This document shows positions 6,926 to 7,812 of a stretch of 7,812 nucleotides of DNA, piece after piece. Under the pieces are notes generated by a model, which had not been told where the DNA came from, searched no databases, and was given only the letters and a program-made list of their open reading frames with translations. The position numbers and the translations under genes were made by a program. Source of the stretch: a candidate division FCPU426 bacterium (GTDB taxonomy: Bacteria > Oederibacteriota > PGYV01 > Palsa-1178); assembly GCA_003167475.1 (NCBI GenBank), contig PMTB01000114.1, forward strand, positions 1 to 7,812. Reading direction: 5' to 3'. Within the stretch, counting starts at the first letter, position 1; each line of letters begins with the position of its first letter.

Positions 6926-7812
6926 TGTCAGCTGATGACGAAATATTAAAGCCCGATCCGCAGGCGCTTTTAAACGAACTTAAAATGGAAAGCGATACAA
7001 AGGCTAAATTGAAAATATTCCTTGGGTATGCCCCGGGCGTGGGCAAGACCTATTCCATGCTCGAACAGGCGCGCTCATTGAAGGCCCGCGGGATCGATGT
7101 GGTTGTGGGCGTGGTAGAGACCCATAAAAGGGCTGATACGGCAGCGCTCCTGGATGGCCTTGAGGTCCTGCCGCTTAAGGAAATTAATTACAAGGGAGTT
7201 GTACTAAGGGAATTTGACCTGGAATCGGCTTTGAAGAGGGGGCCGAAAGTAATTTTGATAGACGAACTGGCGCATTCAAACGCGCCGGGCTTTACACATT
7301 TAAAACGTTTTCAGGACGTTGAGGACCTTATCACCAACGGTATAGACGTATATACCACCGTGAACATACAGCATTTTGAAAGCGTTAATGACGTGGTTGC
7401 GGGTGTGACCGGGGTCAAGGTGCAGGAAACCGTGCCTGACAGCATGCTTGACGAAGCCGGCGAAGTTGAAGTGGTCGATATTCCCATAGAAGAACTGCAC
7501 CTGAGAATGAAGGAAGGAAAAGTATATATACCCGAGCAGGCAAAAAAAGCTGTTGAGCAGTACTTCAAAAGGTCGAACCTGCTTGCCCTGCGCGAGATAA
7601 CCCTGCGAAGGGTCGCGACGAAACTTGACACCGAACTTGTGAATTACATGAAAGCCAAGGCAATTATGGGGCCATGGCCGGTAACGGACCGCCTTCTTGT
7701 CTGCGTGTCGCCGTCGCCTTTTTCAAGGCAGCTCATCCGCAAAGCCTATCAGCTGGCGGAATCCACAAAAGCGGAGTGGTATGCCCTTTATGTAGAATCG
7801 GTTTCGCAGTTG
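6925..7812 (+). CDS. kdpD: KdpD N-terminal sensor protein (KdpD ATP-binding domain plus start of Usp domain), 3' end missing
   Basis: This gene encodes the cytoplasmic regulatory half of KdpD, known to bind ATP and modulate the balance of kinase and phosphatase activity. There are 296 visible residues, still open at the right edge. The KdpD domain covers about 27-235: Walker A GYAPGVGKT (34-42, Lys41), VVGVVETH (about 60-67), the Walker B-like block IDELAHSNAPG (112-122), TTVNIQHFES (144-153) and KEGKVYIPEQA (about 197-206). A Usp-like domain then starts at about 254 (DRLLVCVSPS, then AEWYALYVES). The match to the E. coli KdpD N-terminal half is close throughout. The usual C-terminal membrane and kinase half is already encoded separately at 4735-6234, so this is probably a stand-alone protein of roughly 350-400 residues, like the short KdpD proteins known from some cyanobacteria. 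A full-length second KdpD cannot be excluded, because the end is not in the window. Confidence 0.93.
   Translation, partial: MSADDEILKPDPQALLNELKMESDTKAKLKIFLGYAPGVGKTYSMLEQARSLKARGIDVVVGVVETHKRADTAALLDGLEVLPLKEINYKGVVLREFDLESALKRGPKVILIDELAHSNAPGFTHLKRFQDVEDLITNGIDVYTTVNIQHFESVNDVVAGVTGVKVQETVPDSMLDEAGEVEVVDIPIEELHLRMKEGKVYIPEQAKKAVEQYFKRSNLLALREITLRRVATKLDTELVNYMKAKAIMGPWPVTDRLLVCVSPSPFSRQLIRKAYQLAESTKAEWYALYVESVSQL

Overview
The window is a nearly complete kdp locus for high-affinity, ATP-driven potassium uptake with its own two-component regulators. All genes are on the + strand. Order: kdpA (3' two thirds), kdpB, kdpC, a gene for a predicted secreted/outer-membrane beta-barrel protein, a membrane histidine kinase matching the C-terminal half of KdpD, kdpE, and the 5' part of a gene matching the N-terminal half of KdpD, which runs off the right edge.

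The organism is most likely a Gram-negative (two-membrane) bacterium: one gene encodes a protein with a signal peptide followed by alternating beta-strand-like sequence. Base composition looks close to half G+C by eye. ATA (Ile) and AGG (Arg) codons are used heavily, and ribosome-binding sites are strong and purine-rich. This usage fits uncultured lineages such as Omnitrophota or Elusimicrobiota, but it is only an impression and the sequence does not settle taxonomy.

Left part (1-3884): the KdpABC pump. KdpA is the potassium-selective channel-like subunit, KdpB the P-type ATPase and KdpC the accessory subunit. The kdpA-kdpB gap is only 15 bp. The kdpB-kdpC gap is 117 bp and holds a GC-rich palindromic element that looks like a dispersed repeat or a structured RNA, not a terminator. 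Middle (3920-4678): the unassigned beta-barrel candidate, 35 bp after kdpC. Right part (4735-7812): the regulators. The kinase overlaps kdpE by 11 bp, and kdpE overlaps the KdpD N-terminal gene by 1 bp, so these three are probably translated as a unit. An extended -10 promoter candidate lies just before the kinase.

The main departure from the textbook locus is that KdpD is in two pieces with kdpE between them. The kinase begins where the membrane domain of E. coli KdpD would begin, while the ATP-binding KdpD domain and Usp domain are encoded separately downstream. The Usp part has a motif close to the one linked to cyclic-di-AMP binding in Staphylococcus KdpD. No mobile element, CRISPR array, tRNA or rRNA was seen. 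This is a known system in an unusual arrangement, and I see no convincing evidence of a wholly new one.
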